From positions 1 to 64,000 of the forward strand of contig VGCD01000008.1 of NCBI GenBank assembly GCA_016870215.1: a DNA stretch of 64,000 nucleotides. Reading direction: 5' to 3'. Made by a program: the position numbers and the translations under genes. Shown here in pieces: positions 48,321 through 58,237 of the stretch. Each line of letters starts with the position of its first letter. Within the stretch, counting starts at the first letter, position 1. Below the pieces are notes generated by a model. That model did not search any database. It was given only the letters and a program-made list of their open reading frames with translations, and had not been told where the DNA came from. This stretch comes from Actinomycetota bacterium. GTDB taxonomy: Bacteria; Actinomycetota; Acidimicrobiia; Acidimicrobiales; Ilumatobacteraceae.

Positions 48321-48692
48321 TCAGACCAGTTCGATGCGCGCCATCGGCGCAGCGTCACCCTGGCGAGTTCCGAGCTTCAAGATGCGTGTGTATCCACCGT
48401 TGCGTTCGAGGTAACGAGGTGCAACCTCGTTCACCAACTTGGTGGTCATCTCTTTGTCGCCCAAGTAACCCTGGATCTGACGAATGCGGTGGATGCGCAT
48501 CGGCGACTCACTCTGAGCCTTCTTGGCTTTCGTGATGAGCTTTTCTGCGATGGGACGTAGAGCTTTGGCTTTGGCCTCAGTGGTGACAATTCCTTCAGCG
48601 GCAAAAAGTGACGCAGCAAGGTTCGCCATGAGAAGGCGCTGGTGAGCGGCGCTTCCGCCGAACCTTGGCGCGCGACGTGGTGTTGCGGGCAT
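48321..48692 (-). CDS. rplQ: 50S ribosomal protein L17
   Basis: 123 residues from ATG 48692 (MPATPRRAPRFGGSAAHQR). RRAPRFGGSAAHQRLLMANLAASLF and the C-terminal DAAPMARIELV fit L17. It follows rpoA in the alpha operon. Confidence 0.97.
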   Translation of the reverse strand: MPATPRRAPRFGGSAAHQRLLMANLAASLFAAEGIVTTEAKAKALRPIAEKLITKAKKAQSESPMRIHRIRQIQGYLGDKEMTTKLVNEVAPRYLERNGGYTRILKLGTRQGDAAPMARIELV

Positions 48693-48714
48693 GTGACTAC
48701 TCCTTAGACGTTTC

Positions 48715-49647
48715 TCAGAGGCGCAGCGACAGGCCGCGCTCGTCGAGCTTCTGAATGATTTCGTCGAGGCTCTTCTGACCAAAGTTGGTGATGTTCAGAA
48801 GATCTTCCTCACTGCGCTGGAGCAACTCACCAATGGTGTTGACCTGCGCGCGCTTGAGGCAGTTGCGAGGACGCTCGGACAGATCGAGGTCTTCGATTGG
48901 GTGATCAAGATCGGGCATGCCGACATTTGCACCGAGCACTTCTGACAACTCGAGACCTTGGGGCTCGTCGGACAACATGGCAACGATGTCAACGAGTGAA
49001 CGCAAGGTGGCACCGGCAGATGCAAGTGACTCACGTGGGGTCATCGAACCGTCGGTCTCGATGTCGAGAACGAGACGGTCATAGTTGGTGCTCTGACCAA
49101 CGCGAGTTGGCTCGATTTCGAACATGACGCGACGCACTGGCGAGAAGATCGCGTCGATCGGCACAACACCGATGATGCGGTTCTCGAGGTCGCGCTCGCT
49201 GGACACGTATCCACGACCACGCTCGACAGTGAGGTCGACAGCGAGGTGTGCACCGGAGTTCAACGTTGCGATGTGCAAGTCCTTGTTCAGGATTTCAATT
49301 TCAGCGGGGCACGGAATGTCGCCAGCCTTCAACTCGGTCGCACCCTTGACATCGAGACGCAACACCACTGGCTCATCGCTCGTGCTGGTGATGACGATGT
49401 CTTTGAGATTGAGGATGATCTCGGTGATGTCCTCTGTGACTCCGTTGACGGTGGTGAACTCGTGCTGTGCGTTGTCGAACTTCACGGTGGTGATTGCAGC
49501 ACCGGGAATAGACGACAGAAGCACGCGACGCAGCGAGTTTCCGATGGTGTGTCCGAAGCCGGGCTCGAGCGGGCCGACAGCGAAACGCTGACGGTTGTTC
49601 TGCTCTTCGCCGATTGCTTCGACTGTGGGGCGCTGAATGACAAGCAT
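48715..49647 (-). CDS. rpoA: RNA polymerase alpha subunit
   Basis: 310 residues. The N-terminal dimerisation domain contains GHTIGNSLRRVLLSSIPGAAI; the C-terminal domain (about 250-310) has PIEDLDLSERPRNCLKRAQVNTIGELL, the region contacting DNA and activators. The internal ATG at 49647 is used because the longer frame's N-terminus is serine-rich and unlike the family. Confidence 0.98.
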   Translation of the reverse strand: MLVIQRPTVEAIGEEQNNRQRFAVGPLEPGFGHTIGNSLRRVLLSSIPGAAITTVKFDNAQHEFTTVNGVTEDITEIILNLKDIVITSTSDEPVVLRLDVKGATELKAGDIPCPAEIEILNKDLHIATLNSGAHLAVDLTVERGRGYVSSERDLENRIIGVVPIDAIFSPVRRVMFEIEPTRVGQSTNYDRLVLDIETDGSMTPRESLASAGATLRSLVDIVAMLSDEPQGLELSEVLGANVGMPDLDHPIEDLDLSERPRNCLKRAQVNTIGELLQRSEEDLLNITNFGQKSLDEIIQKLDERGLSLRL

Positions 49648-49675
49648 GGTGATCTCCTGGGCCTGGAGGGAAGGG

Positions 49676-50287
49676 TTACTTGGAGTAGAGCTCGACGATG
49701 AGCTGTTCGCGGACGGGGACGTCGATGTGTTCGCGCTGTGGCAATTCACGCACGGTCACGTTCTTGTCTCCGGCCTCGAGCCAGCCGACGAGCGGACGGT
49801 CGAGAGTGTCGATGTTGTGCTGAATTTGGATCATGTTGACGGCCTTGGGTGACAAGGACACCACCTGTCCACGCTTCGCGCGATACGACGGGATATTGAC
49901 TCGCTTGCCATCGACCTGAATGAGACCGTGGCTGACGAACTGACGCGCTTGCGGACGGGTGCTGGCCCATCCGGCGCGGAAGACGATGTTGTCGAGACGC
50001 TGCTCGAGCAGACGAAGCAAGTTCTCACCGGTCGGACCCTGGAGGCGGTTGGCCTCTTCATAAGTGCGACGGAACTGACGCTCAAGAACGCCGTAGATGT
50101 ACTTGGCCTTCTGCTTCTCTTGCAGCTGGGCGAGGTATTCGCTGCCGGCATTGCGACGACGAGTACGACCGTGCGCACCCGGAGGGAACGGACGACGATC
50201 GAGAGCCTTGCTTCCCTTCGCGTTCTCAAACAGGTTGGTGTTGAGACGACGGGATAGGCGGACTTTGGGGCCTGTGTAACGCGCCAT
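49676..50287 (-). CDS. rpsD: 30S ribosomal protein S4
   Basis: 203 residues. The zinc-free form: the N-terminus MARYTGPKVRLSRRL lacks Cys residues. The S4 RNA-binding domain ARQFVSHGLIQVDGKRVNIPSY is intact. Primary 16S assembly protein. Confidence 0.98.
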   Translation of the reverse strand: MARYTGPKVRLSRRLNTNLFENAKGSKALDRRPFPPGAHGRTRRRNAGSEYLAQLQEKQKAKYIYGVLERQFRRTYEEANRLQGPTGENLLRLLEQRLDNIVFRAGWASTRPQARQFVSHGLIQVDGKRVNIPSYRAKRGQVVSLSPKAVNMIQIQHNIDTLDRPLVGWLEAGDKNVTVRELPQREHIDVPVREQLIVELYSK

Positions 50288-50289
50288 GA

Positions 50290-50688
50290 TCAGCTCCTAC
50301 GACGCTTCGCTTGACGACAACCGTTGTGCGGCACTGGGGTGACGTCTTTGATTCCGGATACTTCGATGCCGACGTTCTGAATGGAACGCAACGCGGTGTC
50401 ACGACCAGAACCTGGGCCCTTCACGTACACCTCGGCGCGACGAAGACCATGCTCCATTGCTGCACGCGCTGCTTTCTCGGCTGCCATTTGAGCGGCGAAC
50501 GGAGTGGACTTACGTGAGCCCTTGAAACCGACGCCACCAGATGACGCCCAGGAAATGACATTTCCTTCGGTGTCGGTGATGGACACGATGGTGTTGTTGA
50601 ACGAACTCTTGATGTGAACGACACCGTTGGTGACGTTCTTGCGCTCGCGCTTACGCGGACGACGACCGCCTGCTGCTGGCTTTGCCAT
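50290..50688 (-). CDS. rpsK: 30S ribosomal protein S11
   Basis: 132 residues. [27 protein letters not shown] and the C-terminal [18 protein letters not shown] match S11. It helps form the 30S platform. Directly upstream of rpsD. Confidence 0.98.
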   Translation of the reverse strand: MAKPAAGGRRPRKRERKNVTNGVVHIKSSFNNTIVSITDTEGNVISWASSGGVGFKGSRKSTPFAAQMAAEKAARAAMEHGLRRAEVYVKGPGSGRDTALRSIQNVGIEVSGIKDVTPVPHNGCRQAKRRRS

Positions 50689-50695
50689 GACTGGA

Positions 50696-51073
50696 TTACC
50701 TCACTGCCTTCTTCTTGTTGGCAACCGTCTTCTTCGGACCCTTGCGCGTACGAGCATTTGTGTGGGTGCGCTGACCGCGCACTGGAAGTCCCTTGCGGTG
50801 ACGAACGCCCTGGAGGCAACCAATTTCGATCTTGCGCTTGATGTCTTGCTGCACGTCACGACGAAGGTCACCTTCGACGGTGACGTTTGCATCAACCCAT
50901 GCGCGAATTCGGTTCACCTCTTCTTCGGTGAGATCACGGACGCGGGTGTTCTTGTCGAGACCTGTGTCGTTGCAGATGCGATTAGCGGTCGTGCGACCGA
51001 TACCGAAGATGTAGGTGAGCGAAACTTCCAAGCGCTTTTCGCGCGGGATGTCGACGCCAGCAATACGTGCCAT
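50696..51073 (-). CDS. rpsM: 30S ribosomal protein S13
   Basis: 125 residues from ATG 51073 ([19 protein letters not shown]). The helix-two-turn-helix and basic C-terminal tail ([20 protein letters not shown]) that contact P-site tRNA are seen. Confidence 0.98.
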   Translation of the reverse strand: MARIAGVDIPREKRLEVSLTYIFGIGRTTANRICNDTGLDKNTRVRDLTEEEVNRIRAWVDANVTVEGDLRRDVQQDIKRKIEIGCLQGVRHRKGLPVRGQRTHTNARTRKGPKKTVANKKKAVR

Positions 51074-51099
51074 TGAACTGTTGATCCTTCGTGTGTCTC

Positions 51100-51213
51100 T
51101 CAGCCCTGGCGCTGCTTGTGCCGGGGGTTCTCGCAAATCACCATCACACGCCCATGGCGACGGATGACTTTGCACTTCTCACAGATTTTTTTGACGCTTG
51201 GGCGTACCTTCAT
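51100..51213 (-). CDS. rpmJ: 50S ribosomal protein L36
   Basis: 37 residues: [20 protein letters not shown] begins the protein. It has the zinc ribbon Cys11, Cys14, Cys27 and His32, the zinc-binding form. It is too short for most ORF cut-offs but sits in its usual place between infA and rpsM. Confidence 0.97.
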   Translation of the reverse strand: MKVRPSVKKICEKCKVIRRHGRVMVICENPRHKQRQG

Positions 51214-51220
51214 TGCGATC

Positions 51221-51445
51221 TCACTTGAAGCGGTATGTGATACGACCTCGGGTGAGGTCGTATGGGGTGAGCTCAACTTGAACCTTGTCACCAGGAAGAA
51301 TTCGGATGTAGTGCATGCGCATCTTTCCGGAGATGTGCGCCAACACTTTGTGTCCGTTCTCGAGTTCGACCTTGAACATGGCGTTCGGTAGCGACTCGAG
51401 GATCGTGCCTTCCAACACAATCGCGTCTTCCTTGGGCTTGGCCAG
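51221..51445 (-). CDS. infA: Translation initiation factor IF-1, probable CTG start
   Basis: OB-fold factor that blocks the A site during initiation, 74 residues when started at CTG 51445 ([19 protein letters not shown]). This is the family's normal start point. A perfect AAGGAG lies six bases upstream of the CTG. The nearest canonical in-frame ATG (51496) would add 17 residues and has no ribosome-binding site. Conserved [18 protein letters not shown] and [11 protein letters not shown] follow. Confidence 0.92.
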   Translation of the reverse strand: MAKPKEDAIVLEGTILESLPNAMFKVELENGHKVLAHISGKMRMHYIRILPGDKVQVELTPYDLTRGRITYRFK

Positions 51446-51510
51446 ATGAGTCTCCTTATTAGTGACTTTGGGTTGTCCCGCCGGCGAACCCGCCATAGGG
51501 ACAAGTGACA

Positions 51511-51539
51511 ATGCTATCGGCGGGGTTCCGTTGTCCCAC
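51511..51539 (-). promoter_or_regulatory. Predicted promoter upstream of infA
   Basis: GTGGGA (51539-51534), a 17-base spacer and TAGCAT (51516-51511) on the minus strand. The same architecture with a nearly identical spacer end, CCCGCCGA, occurs upstream of rplC. It implies a transcription start near 51504, about 48 bases before the AAGGAG of infA. Confidence 0.5.
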
Positions 51540-51574
51540 GAGGCGCTTCCGACCGATGTGGCCGAAAAAGGGGC

Positions 51575-52231
51575 TTACCTATGGCGTTCGATGGCTGAGG
51601 TCAGCCTGCCGAAGACCACGTCGGGGTCGCCCACGCCATCGACAGACTCGAGTCGCCCACTACCTCCGTAGTAGTCGATGAGCGGTTGGGTCTGGGTCTC
51701 ATACAAGTCGAGTCGACGGTTGATGGCATCAGGAGTGTCGTCGGCGCGCTGCACCACGTCTCCACCGCACATGTCGCACACCCACGGGCTGCGATCAATT
51801 CCGGTACTCGTGTAGTTGGCACCACAGTCACGACACACACGACGTGATGTCAATCGCTCAAGCACCAGTTCGCGTGGAACTACGAGGTCGATCACCACAT
51901 CAAGGGGACGTGCCTTCGCCAACTTGTCGTGTGCCTGGGCCTGCGCCACTGTGCGTGGAAAGCCATCGAGGATGTAACCACGGGTACGAGCATCGTCCAT
52001 TCGAAGGCGTTCATCGACGAGAGCAACCATGATGTCGTCACCCACCAGACTTCCTGCCTCGATGACAGTCTTTGCTGATTTGCCGAGTTCTGTTCCCTCG
52101 CGAACAGCTGCGCGCAACATGTCACCTGTTGAGATATGCGGTACTACGAAGTGGCGCGACATGCGCACGCACTGTGTGCCCTTGCCCGCACCTTGGCGGC
52201 CCAACATCACCAAGCGAACTCCGGGAATCAT
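51575..52231 (-). CDS. adk: Adenylate kinase
   Basis: ATP + AMP to 2 ADP, 218 residues. P-loop GRQGAGKGTQ, LDGFPRTVAQAQ and a zinc-binding lid (CRDCGANY ... CDMCGGDV with four Cys). ATG 52231. It follows secY by 35 bases, as in most bacteria, but the map gene that usually follows adk is absent here. Confidence 0.97.
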   Translation of the reverse strand: MIPGVRLVMLGRQGAGKGTQCVRMSRHFVVPHISTGDMLRAAVREGTELGKSAKTVIEAGSLVGDDIMVALVDERLRMDDARTRGYILDGFPRTVAQAQAHDKLAKARPLDVVIDLVVPRELVLERLTSRRVCRDCGANYTSTGIDRSPWVCDMCGGDVVQRADDTPDAINRRLDLYETQTQPLIDYYGGSGRLESVDGVGDPDVVFGRLTSAIERHR

Positions 52232-52266
52232 GTCGCTACCTGATCAGTGCCTCGACGGCACACCGA

Positions 52267-53586
52267 TCACCTGAGGAATCCCTCGTAGTTGCGCAGCATG
52301 AGTTGACTGTCGATTTGACGCATCAATTCGAGCGCAACACCCACTGCAATAAGAACGGTTGTTCCGGCGAATGGGAATGACTGAACATCGCCCACCCACA
52401 AGATGATGTACGGCGTGATGGCAATAAAAGCAATGAACATTGCGCCTGGCAATGTGATGCGATTGACAGTCTTTCCGAGGAACTTCTCGGTTTGCGGCCC
52501 AGGGCGAATGCCGGGGATGAACCCACCTTGTTTGCGCAACTGATCAGCTTGGCGCACAGGGTCAAATGCGATGGAGTTGTAGAAGTAGGCAAACGCGACG
52601 ATGAGACCAAAGAACAACACGATGTACACGAGATTCTGGCTATTGATGAGGTATTGATCAACAAATCGAGCAATAGAACCGCGCCAGCCCTCACCACTAC
52701 CAAGAATGTTTGAACCCAGAACGGGGAGCAACAACACGGACGACGCGAAGATGATCGGCACCACACCGGACTGATTCACCTTGAGTGGAATGTAGGTGTT
52801 CTGACCACCGTACATACGCCGCCCAACGACGCGCTTGGCGAACTGCACCGGGATACGACGCTGACCCAACTCGACGCGCACGACCGCAAAGAGAATGGCA
52901 ATCGACACGATGATGAGCAGTGCGAACACCACGAACTTCTTGCTCTGCAAGATCGAGAAATAGCCGTACGGAAGACCAGATACCACCGAAGCAAAAATGA
53001 GAACAGACATGCCGTTGCTGATGCCGCGCTGGCTGATGAGTTCTCCGAGCCACATCAGGAAAGCTGTTCCGGCAACAAGTGACGGAATAACCAGCAATGC
53101 CTTGGGCATAAACGGATCAAGGAGCACCACGTCGGGAGCCTGTGCCGCAGCACCAAAGAACGCAGAACCATTGCCCTGACCGAAGATGAATGTGAGACCA
53201 GCACCTTGCAAGGTGGCAATCGCGATGGCCACATAACGAGTCCACTGAGTGATCTTGCGCTGACCAACAGCGCCCATTTCTTGCCATTCCTGCAACTTCG
53301 GAATGACCACGTTCAAGACCTGCATGATGATGCTTGCCGTGATGTACGGCATGATGCCCATCGCGAAAATCGAGAACGAGCTAAACGCACCACCCGAGAA
53401 CAAGTTCAAGAAGCCCAATGCACCTTGGGTGCGTGCAGATTCACGCAACTGTGCAACAGCGGCGGCGTCGACACCGGGTACTCGAATGGCGGAACCGAAT
53501 CGGTACACCATGATGATCGCCATAGTGAAGAGAACCTTCTTACGAAGATCCTCCACCTTGAAGATGTTCTTCATATTCGCGAACAC
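52267..53586 (-). CDS. secY: Preprotein translocase subunit SecY
   Basis: Channel subunit of the Sec translocon, 439 residues, ten helices. Plug and pore region GSAIRVPGVD, LISQRGISNGMSVLIFASVVSGLP (cytoplasmic loop), and VGRRMYGGQNTYIPLKVNQSGVVPIIFASSVLLLP are diagnostic. GTG 53586 has GAGGGAG just upstream; ATG 53574 is an alternative. Confidence 0.97.
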   Translation of the reverse strand: MFANMKNIFKVEDLRKKVLFTMAIIMVYRFGSAIRVPGVDAAAVAQLRESARTQGALGFLNLFSGGAFSSFSIFAMGIMPYITASIIMQVLNVVIPKLQEWQEMGAVGQRKITQWTRYVAIAIATLQGAGLTFIFGQGNGSAFFGAAAQAPDVVLLDPFMPKALLVIPSLVAGTAFLMWLGELISQRGISNGMSVLIFASVVSGLPYGYFSILQSKKFVVFALLIIVSIAILFAVVRVELGQRRIPVQFAKRVVGRRMYGGQNTYIPLKVNQSGVVPIIFASSVLLLPVLGSNILGSGEGWRGSIARFVDQYLINSQNLVYIVLFFGLIVAFAYFYNSIAFDPVRQADQLRKQGGFIPGIRPGPQTEKFLGKTVNRITLPGAMFIAFIAITPYIILWVGDVQSFPFAGTTVLIAVGVALELMRQIDSQLMLRNYEGFLR

Positions 53587-53635
53587 TGGCGACTCCCTCT
53601 AGATCGAGCGGCGACGTGGATAACAGCCGCTGAAA

Positions 53636-54121
53636 TCAGCGGTTGGTGAACTGGTTGCCCTTTGCCGCAGGACGAACCTTGTGCGGCAACGGCAAGATGG
53701 TGACGCTTCCGCCAGCGGCGACGATGGCCTGTTCGGCCGCCTTCGACACTGCATGAGCCGAGACCTTCACCGGCTTGGTGATGGTGCCACGTGCAAGAAC
53801 TTTGACGAGCGTGCCTTTGTGGGCAACGCCACGCTTCACGAGAATCTCTGGCGTGACTTCGCTCTCGCCGATTTCCTCGAGTGAATCGAGATTGACGGCG
53901 TAGTACTCGACGCGGAATGGGTTGTTGAAGCCCTTCAACTTCGGCACGCGTTGCTTGAGTGGCATCTGTCCACCTTCGAAACCACGTGCAACGGTGTTAC
54001 GCGCGTATTGACCCTTGGTACCACGACCTGCGGTCTTTCCGCCCTTACCGCCGATACCGCGACCAACGCGCTTGCGACGCTTGGTGCTTCCTGGTGCTGG
54101 TGCGAGTTCATCGACGCGCAT
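53636..54121 (-). CDS. rplO: 50S ribosomal protein L15
   Basis: 161 residues. RRKRVGRGIGGKGGKTAGRGTKGQ at the N-terminus with the Gly/Arg/Lys-rich rRNA-binding tail, and KRGVAHKGTLVKVLARG. Standard place before secY. Confidence 0.97.
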   Translation of the reverse strand: MRVDELAPAPGSTKRRKRVGRGIGGKGGKTAGRGTKGQYARNTVARGFEGGQMPLKQRVPKLKGFNNPFRVEYYAVNLDSLEEIGESEVTPEILVKRGVAHKGTLVKVLARGTITKPVKVSAHAVSKAAEQAIVAAGGSVTILPLPHKVRPAAKGNQFTNR

Positions 54122-54123
54122 GA

Positions 54124-54309
54124 TCAGTTCTCCTCTACTTCAATGAGGTGCGGAACGCGCGAGATCATTCCCCGAATTTCGGGGCGATCAGGCAGCGTGT
54201 TCGTGTCGCCGATCTTGGTCAAACCGAGTGCGCGCAGCGTGCCGCGAGCCTTCGGCTTGTTGCCGATCTTCGAACGCTTGAGAGTGACTTTGAGTGTCTT
54301 CTCAGCCAT
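54124..54309 (-). CDS. rpmD: 50S ribosomal protein L30
   Basis: 61 residues, KVTLKRSKIGNKPKARGTLRALGL. The family's LRALGL and the terminal NTLPDRPEIRGMISRV are seen. It follows rpsE by 2 bases. Confidence 0.96.
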   Translation of the reverse strand: MAEKTLKVTLKRSKIGNKPKARGTLRALGLTKIGDTNTLPDRPEIRGMISRVPHLIEVEEN

Positions 54310-54311
54310 GG

Positions 54312-54887
54312 TCAGTGTCCTCCACCCGAGGCGATCGCCTTCTGGCGCTCGTTGTAGGCCTTCAACATTCCCTTTGGAACGAACGAATCTGCGGGAATGC
54401 CGCGGCGCTTCGCCACAACATCGGGGCGCTGCAGTTGCTGCAGACCTGCGATGGTTGCACGAGCAACGTTGATTGCATTGGCCGAGCCAAGTGACTTCGC
54501 GAGCACGTCGTGAATTCCGGCTTCTTCCAAGATGATGCGAGCTGCACCACCAGCGATAACTCCGGTACCAGGAGCAGCGGGCTTCAACAGCACGCGACCT
54601 GCACCCGAGATGCCTTCGATGGGATGGGTGATGGTGCTGCCGGCAAGTGCGACTGAGAACAAGTTCTTCTTCGCCTCTTCGGTGCCCTTCTGAATAGCCA
54701 ACGGAACTTCTTTAGCCTTTCCGTAACCGAGACCGACTCGACCATTGCCGTCACCGACAACGACGAGGGCAGTGAACGAGAAACGACGTCCACCTTTCAC
54801 AACCTTCGCAACGCGATTGATGTGAATGACGCGTGACTCACGCAATGCACCCGGCTCAGGTGTGGTTATTGCTTGAAAGTTGCTCAT
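54312..54887 (-). CDS. rpsE: 30S ribosomal protein S5
   Basis: 191 residues. [28 protein letters not shown] (N-terminal RNA-binding domain), [27 protein letters not shown]. The stop of rplR and start of rpsE share a base, so translation is coupled. S5 mutations cause ambiguity in other species. Confidence 0.98.
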   Translation of the reverse strand: MSNFQAITTPEPGALRESRVIHINRVAKVVKGGRRFSFTALVVVGDGNGRVGLGYGKAKEVPLAIQKGTEEAKKNLFSVALAGSTITHPIEGISGAGRVLLKPAAPGTGVIAGGAARIILEEAGIHDVLAKSLGSANAINVARATIAGLQQLQRPDVVAKRRGIPADSFVPKGMLKAYNERQKAIASGGGH

Positions 54888-55252
54888 CAGAACTCCAGTC
54901 CTGCTTCGCGGGCGGCTTCTGCCGCTGCCGCTACGCGACCGTGGTACCTGTAGCCACCGCGGTCGAACACGACCTTGTTGACACCAGCTGCCTTGGCGCG
55001 CTGTGCGAGAAGTTTGCCCACCTGTGCGGCGGCCGACACTGTGGCTCCGCTCGATGAACGCATGTCAGCTTCGACTGACGATGCAGCAGCGACAGTGCGC
55101 CCTGCTTCATCATCGATGAGCTGCAAGTTGAAGTGCTTGTTGGTGCGATGCACTGCAAGACGTGGACGCTCTGCGGTGCCGTGAATCTTCTTGCGCACGC
55201 GACGGTGGCGACGAAGACGGCCTTCGCGGCGGACCTTGGCGATGTTAGACAT
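54887..55252 (-). CDS. rplR: 50S ribosomal protein L18
   Basis: 121 residues. [26 protein letters not shown] and [29 protein letters not shown] match L18, which binds 5S rRNA. Confidence 0.97.
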   Translation of the reverse strand: MSNIAKVRREGRLRRHRRVRKKIHGTAERPRLAVHRTNKHFNLQLIDDEAGRTVAAASSVEADMRSSSGATVSAAAQVGKLLAQRAKAAGVNKVVFDRGGYRYHGRVAAAAEAAREAGLEF

Positions 55253-55264
55253 GACGACCTACCA

Positions 55265-55804
55265 CTATTTCTTTCCGGCTTTGCCGGCCTTGCGAATGAT
55301 GCGCTCGTTCACGTAACGCACACCCTTGCCCTTGTATGGCTCTGGCTTACGAATGGAACGGATGTTTGCCGCGACCTGTCCGACAAGTTCCTTGTCAATG
55401 CCCTTCACGATGACTTTCGTCTGTTGGGGCACTTCAAAGGTGATTCCTTGCGGTGCAGGAACGATGACCGGGTGCGAGAAACCAAGTGCGAGACGCAGGT
55501 TCTGGCCCTGAGCTTCGGCGCGGTAACCAACGCCGACGATGTCGAGTTCCTTGGCATAGCCATCGGTGACACCCACCACCATGTTGCTGATGAGCGTGCG
55601 GGTGAGTCCGTGCAGCGACCGATTGACACGATCGTCAGCGGGACGCGACACCGTGATGGTGCTGTCTTCCTTGGTGACGATGATGTCGCCGGGGATGTCG
55701 CGGGTAAGAGAACCCTTTGAACCCTTCACGGTGATGGTGCGTCCGGCAATGGACACCTCGACACCTGAGGGAATGGAGATCGGTGCTTTTCCGATTCTTG
55801 ACAT
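55265..55804 (-). CDS. rplF: 50S ribosomal protein L6
   Basis: 179 residues from ATG 55804 ([19 protein letters not shown]). Two repeated L6 domains, [23 protein letters not shown] in the second. The C-terminus contacts the GTPase centre rRNA. Confidence 0.97.
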   Translation of the reverse strand: MSRIGKAPISIPSGVEVSIAGRTITVKGSKGSLTRDIPGDIIVTKEDSTITVSRPADDRVNRSLHGLTRTLISNMVVGVTDGYAKELDIVGVGYRAEAQGQNLRLALGFSHPVIVPAPQGITFEVPQQTKVIVKGIDKELVGQVAANIRSIRKPEPYKGKGVRYVNERIIRKAGKAGKK

Positions 55805-55820
55805 GGTCAGTTCCTCTCGT

Positions 55821-56222
55821 TCACCACACGAAACAGAGCACTTCACCACCGACCTTGCGCTGACGCGCTTCACGGTCGGTCATGAGGCCCTGGCTGGTGG
55901 ACAGGACGGCGACTCCCAAACCACCGAGAACTCGGGGAAGGGTTTTTGAATTGCGGTACACGCGCAGGCCCGGGGTGGACACACGCTTCACACCAGAGAT
56001 GGTGCGACGACGATCGTCGGAGTACTTCATAGAGATGGAAAGCACGTTGCCCGGACCCTTCGGGTTCGGATTCACGCTGTAGTCAGAGATGTAACCCTCT
56101 TTCTTCAGCACTTCGGCAAGTGCCACCTTCTGCTTGGACGAGGGCATGTCGACCGTCTCGCGCAACGACTGGTTGGCGTTACGGATGCGGGTGAGCATGT
56201 CGGCAATGGGATCAGTCATCAT
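55821..56222 (-). CDS. rpsH: 30S ribosomal protein S8
   Basis: 133 residues (132 if the second ATG is used). [16 protein letters not shown] start and [29 protein letters not shown] 56222 has GAGGT 7 bases upstream; ATG 56219 is equally plausible. Confidence 0.97.
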   Translation of the reverse strand: MMTDPIADMLTRIRNANQSLRETVDMPSSKQKVALAEVLKKEGYISDYSVNPNPKGPGNVLSISMKYSDDRRRTISGVKRVSTPGLRVYRNSKTLPRVLGGLGVAVLSTSQGLMTDREARQRKVGGEVLCFVW

Positions 56223-56232
56223 GATGCGTACC

Positions 56233-56418
56233 TCACCAACTTGCCTTCGTCAGACCTGGGATCTCACCGGCATGTGCCAGCTCGCGCAGACACACTCGGC
56301 ACAGACCGAACTTACGGAACACAGAACGAGCGCGACCACAGCGACGGCAACGCGTGTATGCACGCACCTTGTACTTGGGCTTGGCGTTCGACTTGTTGAT
56401 CAGAGACTTTTTGGCCAT
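56233..56418 (-). CDS. rpsZ: 30S ribosomal protein S14, zinc-binding (type Z)
   Basis: 61 residues, the short Cys-rich form: Cys24, Cys27, Cys40 and Cys43 ([20 protein letters not shown] then VCLREL). This Cys-containing form is the usual one in actinobacterial spc operons. Confidence 0.96.
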   Translation of the reverse strand: MAKKSLINKSNAKPKYKVRAYTRCRRCGRARSVFRKFGLCRVCLRELAHAGEIPGLTKASW

Positions 56419-56429
56419 GTCTTCCTCAC

Positions 56430-57053
56430 CTACTTCTTTCCACCGCGGGCACCAGGACGGCTCGAACGCTTCTTGCGTGATGCCGCCCCTCCCTCGTTGC
56501 CCTTCTTGAAGGGGAATCCGAATGCGTCGAGCAGCGCTTTACCCTGCTCGTCACTTGTTGCACTTGTGACGATGGTGATGTCCATGCCACGAGGTGCATC
56601 GATCTTGTCGTAATCGATTTCTGGGAACACTGTTTGGTCGGCGAGACCAAAGGTGTAGTTACCACGGCCGTCCCATGACACAGCCGGCAAGCCGCGGAAG
56701 TCGCGGATACGCGGGATGGCCACCGAGATGAGGCGATCGAAGAATTCCCACATGCGGTCGCCACGAAGTGTGACCTTGCAACCAATTGCTTGGTTCTCGC
56801 GCAACTTGAAGTTGGCGATGGAGTCACGTGACTTGGTGACCACTGGCTTTTGACCGGCAATCAGCGTGAGGTCGGCGACTGCACCTTCGAGCAGCGACGG
56901 CTGCTGAGTGGCTTTGCCGACACCCATGTTGATGACGATCTTTTCGAGCGTGGGAACCTGCATCGGGTTGCTGTATCCGTACTGGCTCATCAGCGCAGAG
57001 CGAACATCGGTCGCATAGCGCTGCTTGAGACGCGGAGCAGTGGTGGTTGTCAT
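56430..57053 (-). CDS. rplE: 50S ribosomal protein L5
   Basis: 207 residues. The core [37 protein letters not shown] and [19 protein letters not shown] are conserved; it binds 5S rRNA and contacts P-site tRNA. The tail is Lys/Arg/Gly-rich. Start overlaps the rplX end by one base. Confidence 0.97.
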   Translation of the reverse strand: MTTTTAPRLKQRYATDVRSALMSQYGYSNPMQVPTLEKIVINMGVGKATQQPSLLEGAVADLTLIAGQKPVVTKSRDSIANFKLRENQAIGCKVTLRGDRMWEFFDRLISVAIPRIRDFRGLPAVSWDGRGNYTFGLADQTVFPEIDYDKIDAPRGMDITIVTSATSDEQGKALLDAFGFPFKKGNEGGAASRKKRSSRPGARGGKK

Positions 57054-57355
57054 CAGACTTCCTCCCCTGTCTTCTTGGCGACGCGCACCTTGGTGCCGTC
57101 GGCGTTGATCTTGAAACCGACGCGCGTTGGCTTGCCCTTACTGAGCAACATGACGTTTGACGCATCGATCGGCAATTCCTTTTCGATGATGCCGGCCTGC
57201 TGCGTCTGCGAGCGCGCCTTGGTGTGACGCTTCACGGTGTTGACACCTTGAACAATCACTTTGTTGTCTTTGGGAAGAACGGACTCAATGACGCCCTTCT
57301 TTCCCTTGTGCTTGCCTGCGATGACAACCACTTCGTCGCCTTGACGCAACTTCAT
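57053..57355 (-). CDS. rplX: 50S ribosomal protein L24
   Basis: 100 residues from ATG 57355 ([20 protein letters not shown], the KOW motif). Early 50S assembly protein. The internal ATG is used as the longer reading frame lacks family sequence. Confidence 0.97.
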   Translation of the reverse strand: MKLRQGDEVVVIAGKHKGKKGVIESVLPKDNKVIVQGVNTVKRHTKARSQTQQAGIIEKELPIDASNVMLLSKGKPTRVGFKINADGTKVRVAKKTGEEV

Positions 57356-57356
57356 G

Positions 57357-57725
57357 TCACAACACCTCCGGTGCGAGCGAGACAATTCGCATGAACTTCT
57401 TGTCACGCAGCTCACGACCGACTGGGCCGAAGATGCGTGTTCCACGCGGCGTGAGGTCATCTTTGATGAGAACGGCAGCGTTCTCATCGAAGCGAATGTA
57501 CGAACCGTCGGGGCGGCGCTTTTCCTTCTTGGTGCGCACGACGACACAGCGGACGACTTCGCCCTTCTTGACGCCGGCGCCAGGAATTGCGTCCTTGACG
57601 GTTCCGATGAAGACATCGCCGATCGAGGCGTAACGGCGACGTGTACCGCCAAGCACCTTGATGACGAGCACTTCACGTGCACCGCTGTTATCCGCAACGC
57701 GGAGACGGGACTCTTGCTGGATCAC
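57357..57725 (-). CDS. rplN: 50S ribosomal protein L14
   Basis: 122 residues, GTG start overlapping the rpsQ stop by [26 protein letters not shown] and the C-terminal [24 protein letters not shown] are L14 hallmarks. Confidence 0.98.
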   Translation of the reverse strand: MIQQESRLRVADNSGAREVLVIKVLGGTRRRYASIGDVFIGTVKDAIPGAGVKKGEVVRCVVVRTKKEKRRPDGSYIRFDENAAVLIKDDLTPRGTRIFGPVGRELRDKKFMRIVSLAPEVL

Positions 57726-58009
57726 TTTGCACGCTCCAGAACTTCGACGACGCGCCAGCGCTTGGACTTTGACAACGGGCGGGTCTCCATGACGCGCACT
57801 TTGTCGCCCACTTGGACATCGTTTGTTTCATCGTGTGCGTACAGCTTCTTGGTGCGCAACACGAACTTGTCGTACTTGGGGTGACGAACGCGCTCGACAA
57901 CAGCGACAACGGCGGTCTTGTCCATCTTGTTGGACACGACGACACCATCGCGCACTTTGCGCGTTGTGCGTTCGGCAGATGTGGTTTCTTCAGCCATCTC
58001 TGTGCTCAC
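57722..58009 (-). CDS. rpsQ: 30S ribosomal protein S17
   Basis: 95 residues. The OB-fold core [21 protein letters not shown] and [17 protein letters not shown] Thr/Glu-rich N-terminus of about 18 residues is longer than in most species. Start overlaps the rpmC stop. Confidence 0.96.
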   Translation of the reverse strand: MSTEMAEETTSAERTTRKVRDGVVVSNKMDKTAVVAVVERVRHPKYDKFVLRTKKLYAHDETNDVQVGDKVRVMETRPLSKSKRWRVVEVLERAK

Positions 58010-58224
58010 TTCCCTGCTGCCTCGGCCGCGGCGATTTCACGCTGACGGATGAGAGTGTTGATGCGTGCGATTTGACGACGCACGTTGCGCAACTCGGCGG
58101 TGTTGTCGAGCTGGCCAGTGGCGTTGCGGAATCGCAGATTGAGTGCTTCCTGCTTGGTGGCGCGCAGCTCGGAAACGAGCGTTGCGAGATCCAAGTCGCG
58201 AAGGTCATCGAGTGAACGAGTCAT
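58006..58224 (-). CDS. rpmC: 50S ribosomal protein L29
   Basis: 72 residues from ATG 58224, starting [20 protein letters not shown]. Two-helix coiled protein near the exit tunnel. [25 protein letters not shown] is the family motif. Confidence 0.96.
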   Translation of the reverse strand: MTRSLDDLRDLDLATLVSELRATKQEALNLRFRNATGQLDNTAELRNVRRQIARINTLIRQREIAAAEAAGK

Positions 58225-58237
58225 CGTTGTCTCCTTC

